NCBI GenBank assembly: GCA_017542245.1
Contig: JAFXXN010000123.1
Span: 62,001 to 126,000, forward strand
DNA length: 64,000 nt
From: Lachnospiraceae bacterium
GTDB taxonomy: Bacteria > Bacillota > Clostridia > Lachnospirales > Lachnospiraceae
Direction: 5' to 3'
Below the pieces are notes generated by a model, which saw only the letters and a list, made by a program, of their open reading frames with translations, ran no database searches and was not told where the DNA came from. Shown piece by piece: positions 16,296-25,429 of the stretch. The number at the start of each line of letters is the position of its first letter. Position 1 is the stretch's first letter. The translations under genes were made by a program, and so were the position numbers.

Positions 16296-18437
16296 TTATT
16301 CGGTTTTTGGATATGAAGGGCGTTCGGTAACAACGTTCGGAATGTAATCCATAAGATATGAATAATAGTTGTTTACCAGTATGCTTTTTGAGATATTGAA
16401 TTTATTTTTTACGATTGCCATTACAGATGAGATGTATTCTTTTGGCAGTTCAACATCCTGCAGCATGGTTATCTTTCCGTTATTAACGTTATACATGCAG
16501 TAGTCTGTTATGAAACTTTTGTCGGAGAAGATTACGAGCGCCGGGGAATCAGAAAGTATATCGGTTCCCATCAGCAGTCTCGAATCATACTCAAGGCCAA
16601 AGAGATTTGAAATGGTCGGAACAAGATCGAGGCTTGAACAGTATTTATCAACTATTACAGGTTCTTCCATGGATTTACTCCAGATGACACCGTAGTTTTT
16701 GTACAGTTCAAATTCTTTTTCCACTTCATGGCCAGCCAGTTCATCTATGTACTGTTTTTCCAATCCGTAAGGGTAGTGATCTGCTGAGAATGCTATAACT
16801 GTTTTATCCGCTATCCCGGCTTTTTCAAGCTCTGATATGAGATATTCCAATGCTTTGTCCAGTTCTTTATTGCAGGCAATATAAGCTTTCGCATTTGACG
16901 AATACGGAAGATCCTGTACATATTCTTTGTTTCTCGAAGCCTGTGTGTTTCCTGCAAATGTATATTCCATATGTCCCGATACGGTCATGTAATATACATG
17001 AAAATGTTCATCATTTATGTAATCGGGTAGTGAATTCTGTATCATTTCAAGGTCTGATTCCGGCCATACATCGGTTATCTCAAGTCCTGCTTTTTTTGCC
17101 TTGAATTCATAGCCAAGATTGGGATGTGTCTCGTTTCTCCCATAATATGTTGCCGTATGGGCATGATATGCCCTGCTTGTATATCCTTCCTTTAAGAACT
17201 GCCATCCAAAGCACATCGGAAGGCTGTTCTTCTTTGATCTCTTAAAGCTGTTCGAGCTGTACGGAACAAGTCCCTGTAATGCTACATATTCACCGTCGCT
17301 TGTGCTGGTATACCATATCGGCGTGTAGAAGTTTTTAAGCACAAATCCTTCGTGAGTAAGCTTATACAGTGTAGGAGTGACTTTTTCATCAACTGCCCAG
17401 GGAGAAAATCCTTCACAGACAAGGTAGATAAAATTATAGCCCTTAAACATGCCTGTATATTCGTTTTTCTTTGTAGGCTCCTGTTCGGACATATACTTAT
17501 GGATAGCCTTTATTTCACTGTTTTTTTCGTTTTCAGCCAGTTCGGCAAAATCAATCTGTAAAACATTTGGGGATGTGTCTATCGGTGTAGGGGTCGGCAG
17601 CGGAGTGGATGTTGGTTCCGGAGTCGCCTCAGGTATTTTTGTAACTTCATCCTGTCCTTCATCCGGTTTTGCGGTAGGTAAAGGTGTCGGGGTTGCGGGT
17701 ATCGTGGTAGGTGTAATTTCTGCAGTAGGTTTCAATACAAGTGAAGAAAGATTATCGGTTTCTATAATTTCTATTTCTTCCATCGTACCAAAGAAAAATG
17801 CATGTATATCCTTACGGGTACCGGTAATAACGCCGAGTCTCTCTATCCCAAGATCCAGCATAAAATCTTTATGATACAGGTCATAAGCACTGAAGTTTTC
17901 TTTTCCGCCTATAGGAAGCATAAGAAGTAATAGCAAATAGAATATTACTGCTATTCCAAGGCCAACGCCCTGATAGAGCAGATTCTCTTTGGTCTCCTTT
18001 AACGGAACACATATAAATTTCTTTTTTATGGATATTGCAAGGGCAATTATAGGGATTATAAGTATAAGAATAAGTCCCGGAATACAGTCGATTATTCCGT
18101 GAAGGGCCTGTTCCCAGAATTCAGTGGCATCACCGGCATTCTCAACTACGGAACTTAATGATATGAATTTTGTGAAAATATGCCCGTATACCATCTGCAG
18201 GCCAAAAAATACAGCTGAACCGACAGTAAGAAGCCAAGCTATGATTTTATTGATCACGGCTTTTCCAAAGCCGGTCAGTGCTGATACCAAAAAGCCAAAA
18301 CATAATGCTGATAAAACAGCAAAAAGTATATTCACATCAATTTTTCCATAATAATATATATGGAATGCTATCTCCATATATATGAATAATATAGGAAAAA
18401 ATATCATGTGAATATACTTTTTTATCAGTGCGGACAT
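16296..18437 (-). CDS. LtaS-like membrane sulfatase-fold phosphoglycerol transferase
   Basis: The 713-residue protein has an N-terminal block of about five membrane helices, a Thr-Pro-rich linker (about residues 235-285, TPTP and PTSTPLPTPTP units) and an extracellular alkaline-phosphatase-fold domain. LtaS landmarks are present: metal-binding Glu in YLVCEGFSPW, the catalytic Thr region TSTSDGEY, and Asp-His in FSADHYPYG. It would polymerise or decorate a glycerol-phosphate polymer at the outer face. The linker between membrane and catalytic parts is longer than in classical LtaS. The ATG at 18437 follows GGAGGAG, better than the ATG at 18461. Confidence 0.85.
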   Translation of the reverse strand: MSALIKKYIHMIFFPILFIYMEIAFHIYYYGKIDVNILFAVLSALCFGFLVSALTGFGKAVINKIIAWLLTVGSAVFFGLQMVYGHIFTKFISLSSVVENAGDATEFWEQALHGIIDCIPGLILILIIPIIALAISIKKKFICVPLKETKENLLYQGVGLGIAVIFYLLLLLMLPIGGKENFSAYDLYHKDFMLDLGIERLGVITGTRKDIHAFFFGTMEEIEIIETDNLSSLVLKPTAEITPTTIPATPTPLPTAKPDEGQDEVTKIPEATPEPTSTPLPTPTPIDTSPNVLQIDFAELAENEKNSEIKAIHKYMSEQEPTKKNEYTGMFKGYNFIYLVCEGFSPWAVDEKVTPTLYKLTHEGFVLKNFYTPIWYTSTSDGEYVALQGLVPYSSNSFKRSKKNSLPMCFGWQFLKEGYTSRAYHAHTATYYGRNETHPNLGYEFKAKKAGLEITDVWPESDLEMIQNSLPDYINDEHFHVYYMTVSGHMEYTFAGNTQASRNKEYVQDLPYSSNAKAYIACNKELDKALEYLISELEKAGIADKTVIAFSADHYPYGLEKQYIDELAGHEVEKEFELYKNYGVIWSKSMEEPVIVDKYCSSLDLVPTISNLFGLEYDSRLLMGTDILSDSPALVIFSDKSFITDYCMYNVNNGKITMLQDVELPKEYISSVMAIVKNKFNISKSILVNNYYSYLMDYIPNVVTERPSYPKTE

Positions 18438-18464
18438 CTTTCTCCTCCAAACCTTAAACATGTC

Positions 18465-18531
18465 AATGTCACCTTTTAAACGCTTTCAGCGTTTTCCCGG
18501 TAACAAATCGATGCTCCGCAATTTTGTTATA
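18465..18531 (-). repeat. double-hairpin intergenic repeat, copy A
   Basis: Copy of the family AATGTCACC...AACGC-CTTCA-GCGTT...GGTAACAAA..GATGCTCCGCAT..TTTTGTTATA. It starts about 20 bases behind the dapF stop. The first hairpin is preserved; the second is slightly decayed (GATGCTCCGCAA). Confidence 0.8.
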
Positions 18532-18551
18532 GTTAGAATCAGTGGTCGTTT

Positions 18552-19418
18552 TTACTCCGAAATTTCTCCGTTAAATACTTCTACTGCTGGGCCGGTCATG
18601 AAAACACGGCCATCCTCTTTGTTATATGTTATGTTTAATTTGCCGCCAAGCAAAGAAACCTCAACATTGCATTCAGTCAATCCGTTCTCTACGCATGCCA
18701 CGACAGCGGCACACGCTCCCGTTCCGCACGCAAATGTTTCACCCGAGCCTCTTTCCCAAACACGCATGTTTATGTGTTCCCTGTCAACAATCTGAATGAA
18801 CTCTATATTGGCCTTTTCAGGGAACATGCCGTGGCATTCTGCTTTAGGTCCGTAAGCAGCGATGTCAAGGCCTGCAGTATCATCTATAAATGTTACAGCA
18901 TGAGGATTTCCCATGGACACAAACGTAAATTTTAACGTTTTGCCGTTTATTTCCAAAGGATATTTTTTTATGGGTCCGTTTTCATATTTTATTCCCGAGG
19001 ACGTCAAAATTTCAACGTTAAGCGGAATCTTTGCAGGATCAAATTCGGCTGAACCCATATCCACTTTTACTTTTTCAATCTTTCCATTTTCCCCGGGGAA
19101 CAGGATTAGCTTTTTTATCCCGGACAATGTTTCTATGTTTATCTCGGTTTTATTAACTATACCGTGATCATATGCATATTTTCCTACGCATCTGATACCG
19201 TTTCCGCACATCTTTCCTCTTGAGCCGTCAAGATTGTACATATCCATCATACAGTCTGCTACTTCAGATGGACGTATGAATATAACTCCGTCTCCTCCGA
19301 TACCGAAGTGCCTATCGGAAAGCTTAATGGCTATCTGTTCAGGATCGATGGGATTTTCCCGGAAGCAGTCGATATATACATAGTCGTTTCCACAGCCGTG
19401 CATTTTTGTAAATTTCAT
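18552..19418 (-). CDS. dapF: diaminopimelate epimerase
   Basis: DapF converts LL- to meso-diaminopimelate for lysine and peptidoglycan synthesis. The 288-residue protein has both catalytic cysteines: GKMCGNGIRCVGKYA and SGETFACGTGACAAVVA. The N-terminus TKMHGCGNDYVYIDC is typical. It sits 37 bases behind the amidase gene on the same strand, so two cell-wall functions may be co-transcribed. Confidence 0.96.
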   Translation of the reverse strand: MKFTKMHGCGNDYVYIDCFRENPIDPEQIAIKLSDRHFGIGGDGVIFIRPSEVADCMMDMYNLDGSRGKMCGNGIRCVGKYAYDHGIVNKTEINIETLSGIKKLILFPGENGKIEKVKVDMGSAEFDPAKIPLNVEILTSSGIKYENGPIKKYPLEINGKTLKFTFVSMGNPHAVTFIDDTAGLDIAAYGPKAECHGMFPEKANIEFIQIVDREHINMRVWERGSGETFACGTGACAAVVACVENGLTECNVEVSLLGGKLNITYNKEDGRVFMTGPAVEVFNGEISE

Positions 19419-19455
19419 TCTTACCTCACTTTATTCCGAATAAAAGCTGTCAGTT

Positions 19456-21060
19456 TTATTCAAAGAATTTATCTATTCCGTCAGCGATACCTTTAACGAT
19501 TTTCTTCTGGTATTCCGGATCGGACAGTTTTCTGTCTTCATCAGGATTTGTCATATATCCCATTTCAACTATGGTAACAGGTACTTTTGACCAGTTGATT
19601 CCGCTCATGGTATCTGTTTCCCATACATATCTCTTGGTTCCGCCTGTCCTGCTTACCATTCCGTCAAGAACATAATCCGATAATTTTCTGCATTTTGAAT
19701 AGATATCCGAAACATATTTATTATTTTTTGTAGGGCTGATTGTCTCTATTCCGCATACTGAAGACTTGTCATTTCCGTTTGCATGAACTCTTATAAATGC
19801 ATCTGCATTATTATCGTTTGCTATTGCAGCTCTTTCAATGTTTGAAATATTGACGTCGTTAGTGGTACGTGTCATAACAACACGGTATCCTCTTGCAACC
19901 AGTTCATCTTTAAGCTGCATGGCTACTGTCAGATTCAGCTTATACTCGGGCAGGCCTGTTGCCGTACCTGCAGTTCCTGATGAAACCTTTGCCTTTTTCT
20001 CTGATGAGCCCGGAGCAACGGGTTCGGTATCATAGTTTCCTTTAGTCTGGTGTCCGGGATCTATGCATATAAGCTTTCCGGAACCTGATCCGAAGAATAT
20101 TCCTCCGTTTGAAGAAACTTTGCCTGTGTCTTCCGTCTTGACTTCAGACCCGGTGCCCTGATTTTCGTTACCACTTTCAGGTTCTCCCGTTTCAGGCTTT
20201 ACGTCTTCCTTTGTGCCTTCCTGTGCGTTGTCTTCAGTAGCTGAATCGTATACTCCGGTTATAAGCCATGTGGCAATGTAACATGTCTTTCCTTCATATT
20301 CAACTCTTGTCCATTCTGAATTATAGCCTGTTCGTTTAAGTCTCTTCCCTGTTTCGAGCCTTACGACCAGAGCGCTTTCAGTAGAAGCTCCGGCTCTTAA
20401 GTTTACACCGTCTTTGGTACTTACATAGTCGGATTTTGTTTCAAATTTAAATCCAAACTCATTATCATTTGTTCCTGTTTCACCGGTCCCGGCATCAGCA
20501 GAATCTACTACGCGGCTGATAAGTGAAGTCGCGATATAGCATTCCATATCATTATAGATGACTCTTGTCCATTCAGCATTATATCCGGTTCTCTCCAATC
20601 TTTTACCTGTATCAAGGTAAGCAACAATAGCTGTATCGGTAGATGCTCCGGCTCTTAAATTTACTCCGTTCTTGGTTTCTACAAAATCCTGCTTTTCAAC
20701 AAATGTGTACCCAAACTCATTTCCGGTCTGATCCTCAGAAGTTTTTCCTCCTTCAGGATTGTCACTGTCGGTATTCTCATCGGGTGTTTTTGTCTCATTG
20801 TCGGTGGTATTGCCGTTACCTTCACCGGAATCATCTTTTGTTTTATCCTGACCGGAGGGTGTAGGCGTTACGTCTGTTTTTTCCGTCCCTTTGTTTTCTT
20901 TCTCGTCAGTCCCGTTTCCTCCGTCAACAAGTTTTTCCTGCTCAGTATCACTTTCGTTTGATTTGTTTTCGATTCCACCGATTACTATCAGACAGATCAG
21001 AATAACGATCAGTCCTGCCAAAATAAAAGGCATGACACGTAATATCTTGCTAAAGTTCAT
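19456..21060 (-). CDS. N-acetylmuramoyl-L-alanine amidase with two SH3b domains
   Basis: A 534-residue membrane-anchored cell-wall hydrolase. One membrane segment lies near residues 9-30, followed by a low-complexity Thr/Asp/Glu/Gly region. Two near-identical bacterial SH3 domains come next, each with [10 protein letters not shown] or [10 protein letters not shown] and [12 protein letters not shown] or [12 protein letters not shown]. The C-terminal Amidase_3 domain has its zinc ligands in [22 protein letters not shown] and IVEMGYM. The ATG at 21060 has AAAGGG six bases upstream, whereas the ATG at 21075 has no site. The tandem SH3b domains probably arose by duplication. Confidence 0.9.
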   Translation of the reverse strand: MNFSKILRVMPFILAGLIVILICLIVIGGIENKSNESDTEQEKLVDGGNGTDEKENKGTEKTDVTPTPSGQDKTKDDSGEGNGNTTDNETKTPDENTDSDNPEGGKTSEDQTGNEFGYTFVEKQDFVETKNGVNLRAGASTDTAIVAYLDTGKRLERTGYNAEWTRVIYNDMECYIATSLISRVVDSADAGTGETGTNDNEFGFKFETKSDYVSTKDGVNLRAGASTESALVVRLETGKRLKRTGYNSEWTRVEYEGKTCYIATWLITGVYDSATEDNAQEGTKEDVKPETGEPESGNENQGTGSEVKTEDTGKVSSNGGIFFGSGSGKLICIDPGHQTKGNYDTEPVAPGSSEKKAKVSSGTAGTATGLPEYKLNLTVAMQLKDELVARGYRVVMTRTTNDVNISNIERAAIANDNNADAFIRVHANGNDKSSVCGIETISPTKNNKYVSDIYSKCRKLSDYVLDGMVSRTGGTKRYVWETDTMSGINWSKVPVTIVEMGYMTNPDEDRKLSDPEYQKKIVKGIADGIDKFFE

Positions 21061-21109
21061 ATTATTCCCTTTCATTTAGTGATTAATTCTAATTAAAACC
21101 TTAAACCTA

Positions 21110-22360
21110 TTACAGTCCCTGATTCAGGTATGCTTCCTGCTCCTTTGAAAGCCTGTCTATCTTCTTTCCGAGATATTCAAGTTTTCTGAGTGCTACGGCT
21201 GAATCAACCTCTTCAGGTACTTTTATCAGCTTTTCTTTGATTTTTCCTTCATTTTCAACCAAATATTTTGCAGAAAGAGCCTGGATGGCAAAGCTCATGT
21301 CCATGATTTCTGCCGGATGACCATCTCCTGCGGCGAGATTAACAAGTCTTCCTTCCGCAATTATATAGATCCATTTTCCGTTTTCCAGTTTATATCCTGT
21401 TATGTTATTCCTCATCTGTGCGGTTTCAACTGCCATTTTCTTCAGTGTCGCAACATCTACCTCTACATCGAAATGTCCGGCATTACAGCAAATGGCTCCG
21501 TCTTTCATCTTCATGAAATCTTCTTTTACGATAACTGAGCAGCATCCTGTCACGGTAACAAAGAAATCGCCTAAAGGTGCTGCCTCATTCATGGGCATTA
21601 CCTCAAATCCGTCCATAACTACCTCTATGGCTCTGATAGGATTAACCTCGGTAACGATGACTTTAGCACCAAGTCCTTTCGCTCTCATAGCCACGCCTTT
21701 ACCGCACCAGCCATATCCTGCTACAACAACTATTTTCCCGGCAACTATGAGGTTTGTGGTCCGGTTTATTCCATCCCATACCGACTGTCCGGTTCCGTAT
21801 CGGTTATCAAACAGATGTTTACAGTCTGCGTCATTTACCAGCACCATAGGGAACTCGAGTTCACCTTTTTCTTCCATAGCCTTCAGCCTGATGATACCTG
21901 TTGTGGTCTCTTCACAGCCTCCGATAACATACTGCAGTCTGTCCCGCATATCGGTATGGAGTTTATGTACCAGATCTCCACCGTCATCTATTATAATATT
22001 ACAGTTATTCTCAAGTACATGTGTCAGATGTGTCATGTATTCTTCTTCTGTGGTTCCGTGCCATGCATGTACTTCAAGTCCCTCGCTTACAAGAGCTGCA
22101 GCCACATCATCCTGGGTTGACAGAGGATTGCTTCCTGTTATGAACATCTCAGCCCCTCCGCTCTTTAATACTTCACAAAGATAAGCCGTCTTTGCCTCAA
22201 GATGTACAGAAAGTGCAATCTTCTTACCTTTAAAAGGAAGTGTTTTTTCAAATTCTTTTTTTATTCCGGATAAAAGCGGACAGTTACGTCTTACCCACTC
22301 TATCTTTCTCATGCCGGATTCGGCAAGTGTTATATCTCTGATTTCTGAAGAGTTATTCAT
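21110..22360 (-). CDS. ahcY: adenosylhomocysteinase
   Basis: SAH hydrolase splits S-adenosylhomocysteine into adenosine and homocysteine. The 416-residue protein has the NAD-binding loop VVAGYGWCGKGVAMRAKGLG, substrate residues in SNPLSTQDD and HAWHGTTEEEY, and NAGHFDVEV. The C-terminus ends KEQEAYLNQGL and lacks the PDHYRY tail of the long form, as in the shorter prokaryotic type. The start is uncertain: ATG at 22360 (GGACGGA about ten bases upstream) fits the family N-terminus, while ATG at 22426 would add 22 residues and lies 30 bases from the probable transcription start. Confidence 0.93.
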   Translation of the reverse strand: MNNSSEIRDITLAESGMRKIEWVRRNCPLLSGIKKEFEKTLPFKGKKIALSVHLEAKTAYLCEVLKSGGAEMFITGSNPLSTQDDVAAALVSEGLEVHAWHGTTEEEYMTHLTHVLENNCNIIIDDGGDLVHKLHTDMRDRLQYVIGGCEETTTGIIRLKAMEEKGELEFPMVLVNDADCKHLFDNRYGTGQSVWDGINRTTNLIVAGKIVVVAGYGWCGKGVAMRAKGLGAKVIVTEVNPIRAIEVVMDGFEVMPMNEAAPLGDFFVTVTGCCSVIVKEDFMKMKDGAICCNAGHFDVEVDVATLKKMAVETAQMRNNITGYKLENGKWIYIIAEGRLVNLAAGDGHPAEIMDMSFAIQALSAKYLVENEGKIKEKLIKVPEEVDSAVALRKLEYLGKKIDRLSKEQEAYLNQGL

Positions 22361-22463
22361 TATGTATTGTTCCGTCCTTTCCGATACCGAGCTACCCATA
22401 TAATTTATGGGAGTGAATCTCAACATTTTGTACCCAATATCCGCTTCTGCAACACAGTATATT

Positions 22464-22492
22464 ATTATATATTAAAATTATGACATATTCAA
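22464..22492 (-). promoter_or_regulatory. ahcY promoter
   Basis: On the minus strand TTGAAT (22492-22487), exactly 17 bases, then TATAAT (22469-22464). No SAH riboswitch could be recognised in the leader. Confidence 0.75.
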
Positions 22493-22583
22493 CTAAAAAA
22501 TAATTTTAATTATTAACGAAATGTTCATAAATTTAATATACGGAGTTCATAATTAGTGTGTATACTGAGTTCAGAGTTCAGTG

Positions 22584-22606
22584 AAAAACAAACCCGCTAG
22601 GGTTTC
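22584..22606 (-). terminator. terminator between proB and ahcY
   Basis: Minus strand GAAACCC, TAGC loop, GGGTTTG followed by TTTTT. Just upstream (22640-22690) a second weak inverted repeat (CTCAACAG/CTGTTGGG) adjoins a T-rich stretch. Confidence 0.65.
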
Positions 22607-22703
22607 AAAAATATTTTTTTCATAAACTTCAAGCTCAACAGTCTCCTCCCCCCTCTGTTGGGCTTCTCCTCATTTTAGGGGCTTTTTTTATTTTACATCA
22701 ATA

Positions 22704-22738
22704 TCACCTCGAAAACGCCTTCAGCGTTTCCGAGGTGA
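22704..22738 (-). repeat. double-hairpin intergenic repeat, copy B (first hairpin only)
   Basis: TCACCTCGAAAACGC, CTTCA loop, GCGTTTCCGAGGTGA: the best preserved first hairpin of the family, 12 bases behind the proB stop. The second (GATGC..GCATC) hairpin is missing. Confidence 0.8.
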
Positions 22739-22749
22739 CAAAACAGATT

Positions 22750-23610
22750 TCAATTATTTGTAATGTAGTTTATCAGGTGGAAATCTATATTTTTGTGTGC
22801 CTTGAACAGCGTTCCTGCCCTCTTCCCTTCCATTATCTCAGTTAGTACGGAAAGGTCCTTTGCATTTGCAATTATCATGTCAGCTCCGGAATCCGTAGCT
22901 ATTCTTGCTGCTGCAATCTTTGTAGACATGCCGCCTTTTCCTACGCTTGTCCCTGCTCCTTTGCCCATGGCAAGTATCTTTTCGTCGATTATGTCAACTG
23001 TGTCAATAAACTTTGCTTCGGGATTGGATCTGGGGTCATCCGTATAAAGACCGTCCTGATCGGAAAGAAGTATAAGAAGATCTGCATGTGTAAGGGCTGC
23101 AACTATTGCAGAAAGAGTATCATTCTCTCCGAAGCTTCCGTTATCGATCTCGTCCGTAGCTACCGTATCGTTTTCATTAACAACAGGGATAACTCCCATC
23201 TTCAAAAGTTCGTCAAAGGTATTCCTGGCATTGTGACGGCTTTCAACATTGATCATGGTAAATTTGGTCATAAGTATCTGCGCAGCGGTTCTTAAGTATT
23301 CTGCGAAGAGTTTCTGATAAACCATCATAAGCCTTGCCTGTCCTACAGCGGCACAAGCCTGTTCTCCTGCTCTGTGCTTCGGCCTATTCTTTAATCCGAG
23401 AGCCTTCACTCCCACAGCGATTGCTCCCGATGATACAAGTATTACTTCCTTGCCTTCATTACACATGTCAGTAAGTATTCTTACAAGTTTTTCTATCTTT
23501 ACCAGATTAAGATCTCCGGTTTCCGGATGCACAAGAGATGATGATCCTATTTTTACAACTATACGTTTTTTGTCTTTGATGTATTCTCTTGATGAAATAT
23601 TTTCGCTCAT
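22750..23610 (-). CDS. proB: glutamate 5-kinase
   Basis: ProB phosphorylates glutamate in the first step of proline synthesis. The 286-residue protein is an amino-acid kinase domain with VVKIGSSSLVHPETGDL, VSSGAIAVGVKALGL, NENDTVATDEI.FGENDTLSA and the phosphate-binding GKGGMSTKIAAARIA. There is no C-terminal PUA domain, as in many Clostridia. proA is not adjacent. It lies 34 bases behind recJ and probably shares the secDF-recJ transcript. Confidence 0.94.
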   Translation of the reverse strand: MSENISSREYIKDKKRIVVKIGSSSLVHPETGDLNLVKIEKLVRILTDMCNEGKEVILVSSGAIAVGVKALGLKNRPKHRAGEQACAAVGQARLMMVYQKLFAEYLRTAAQILMTKFTMINVESRHNARNTFDELLKMGVIPVVNENDTVATDEIDNGSFGENDTLSAIVAALTHADLLILLSDQDGLYTDDPRSNPEAKFIDTVDIIDEKILAMGKGAGTSVGKGGMSTKIAAARIATDSGADMIIANAKDLSVLTEIMEGKRAGTLFKAHKNIDFHLINYITNN

Positions 23611-23644
23611 AGGTATATTTCTCCTGTCTATATAATATGCTTTT

Positions 23645-25423
23645 TCAGATCATAATTCCCTGAATCTTCATCTGAATGCTGCGTCTTCCGTTATATTCGT
23701 TAAATTCGGGTACATAGCTTATATTCAGTGTGATACCCGATTCTTTTCCGGCAAAAGCGGCATCTACGCTGGTTTTTCCGTACTTTTCACAAAGTTCTTC
23801 TATTATTTCATTGGAATCCTTAAAATAGACGGCTTCGTACCTTTTTCCTTTACTGTCGTCCATGGTCAATTTTAGATAGCTTCCGTCTTTTCCTATACGC
23901 CTCATTCGTATAAGTTTGTTGTTCCTGTCGGCAAATATCGGAGAAGGATTTCCGGTTCCGCACGGTTCGAAAAGTCTTAATTCCTCTATGCTTTTTTCGT
24001 CAAATGCGCTTATCCATACCGCGACATCGTGGAGAACCTTCTTTTTCATATCGTCCTCTGTCAGTGTGCAGAGCTCATTTATCCTTTTTCTGAATTCAGG
24101 TACATTCTCCTCTGGAAGGCTTAATCCCGCTGCCATCGGATGTCCTCCGAATTTGGTGAAAAGATCCGAACATTTCTGAAGTTCTCCGAACATGTTGTAG
24201 CCTTCAATGGATCTTCCAGATCCCTTATATCCTTCTTTTCCCCTGGTAAGCACAAATGTAGGCCTGTAGTATTTTTCTTTGATCCTGCCGGCTATTATAC
24301 CCGCAAGACTCTCGTGACAATCCGGGAGCTCAACCACCAGAACTTTGTCGGGTTCTTCCATTGCATCAAGCTTTTCAAGTGCTTTTCTTGTTTCGCTCAG
24401 TGTCATCCCTTTTCGTTCTGCATTATAGTCTCTGCAGATTTCCGCATATTTCAAAGCTTTTTCGGGAGTATCGGCATTAAGCATATCCATCGCTCTCTGA
24501 GCCAGATCGAGTCTTCCCGTTGCATTGAGGCACGGACCGATAACAAAGCCTATGGTATAATCGTTTATTTCCCCTCTTATCTCACATATATCTATAAGGG
24601 CTTTGAGCCCAATGTTGATATTTGATGCCTGTTCTCCGTTTTTTGTCATGTAAAGGTTATTAAGTTTTTTTAAACCTAAAGAAGCTATAGTTCTGTTCTC
24701 GCCATCCAAAGGTACTACATCACATATGGTGGCGATCGCCATGAATTCTATATAATCCAGGCTTCCTTTCCCCTTCTCCCTGAAACCCTCTCTCTCAAGA
24801 AGCTCTGCTGCAAGTTTTGAAGCTACTACGGCTCCGCAGATATCCCTGCACGGATAGGTATCAAGAGAATATTTTGGATCGACTATAACTCTGGCATCCG
24901 GTAACACCTCGGGGAGTTCATGATGATCGGTCACAACAAGCGTTATTCCGTTTCTTTTAGCCTCTTCGGCCGCTTCTACAGCTGATATCCCGTTATCGCA
25001 GGTGACTATGGTATCTATCCCGTCCTCTGCTGCTTTCAGGATCATTTCAGTATTTATCCCGTATCCGTCTTTTATACGGTCCGGAATATAGAAATCAGCT
25101 TCCGCCCCCAAGATCCTTAACATATCGCTCAAAATATAGGTAGACATTATTCCGTCAACATCATAGTCCCCTATAACCCTGATCTTCTTCCGGTGCGAAA
25201 GCTTATCTTCTATGACGTCCGCCGCCTCAGCCAGATTCCTTAACAGTCCGGGGGAATGTATCATACTCTCATCCGGGAAAAGATATTCCCTGATATCTTT
25301 CTCGGTCGTCTTCCCTCGATTGATAAGCAGTCTGGCGGTAGAGGCGGTTACGCCAAAATTATTCATAATGGATTTAATATCACCTGATTTATTACAAACA
25401 GTCCATTTTTCTTTATTTTTCAT
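23645..25423 (-). CDS. recJ: single-strand DNA exonuclease RecJ
   Basis: RecJ degrades single-stranded DNA 5-prime to 3-prime in recombination and mismatch repair. The 592-residue protein has the DHH phosphoesterase motifs RVIGDYDVDGIMSTY, TCDNGISA, VVTDHHELPEVLPDA, and the DHHA1 motif FGGHPMAAGLSL. The OB-fold region follows (LRLFEPCGTGNPSPIFA). It starts seven bases behind the secDF stop, the usual clostridial secDF-recJ arrangement. Confidence 0.94.
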   Translation of the reverse strand: MKNKEKWTVCNKSGDIKSIMNNFGVTASTARLLINRGKTTEKDIREYLFPDESMIHSPGLLRNLAEAADVIEDKLSHRKKIRVIGDYDVDGIMSTYILSDMLRILGAEADFYIPDRIKDGYGINTEMILKAAEDGIDTIVTCDNGISAVEAAEEAKRNGITLVVTDHHELPEVLPDARVIVDPKYSLDTYPCRDICGAVVASKLAAELLEREGFREKGKGSLDYIEFMAIATICDVVPLDGENRTIASLGLKKLNNLYMTKNGEQASNINIGLKALIDICEIRGEINDYTIGFVIGPCLNATGRLDLAQRAMDMLNADTPEKALKYAEICRDYNAERKGMTLSETRKALEKLDAMEEPDKVLVVELPDCHESLAGIIAGRIKEKYYRPTFVLTRGKEGYKGSGRSIEGYNMFGELQKCSDLFTKFGGHPMAAGLSLPEENVPEFRKRINELCTLTEDDMKKKVLHDVAVWISAFDEKSIEELRLFEPCGTGNPSPIFADRNNKLIRMRRIGKDGSYLKLTMDDSKGKRYEAVYFKDSNEIIEELCEKYGKTSVDAAFAGKESGITLNISYVPEFNEYNGRRSIQMKIQGIMI

Positions 25424-25429
25424 TTTTCC

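Noticed and set aside
21402-22184. Plus-strand open frame of 260 codons
   Set aside because: Antisense to ahcY, a fully conserved enzyme; no ribosome site or recognisable protein.
22361-22463. Possible SAH riboswitch in the ahcY leader
   Set aside because: The leader is short and I could not find the conserved SAH-element core; left as plain 5-prime region.
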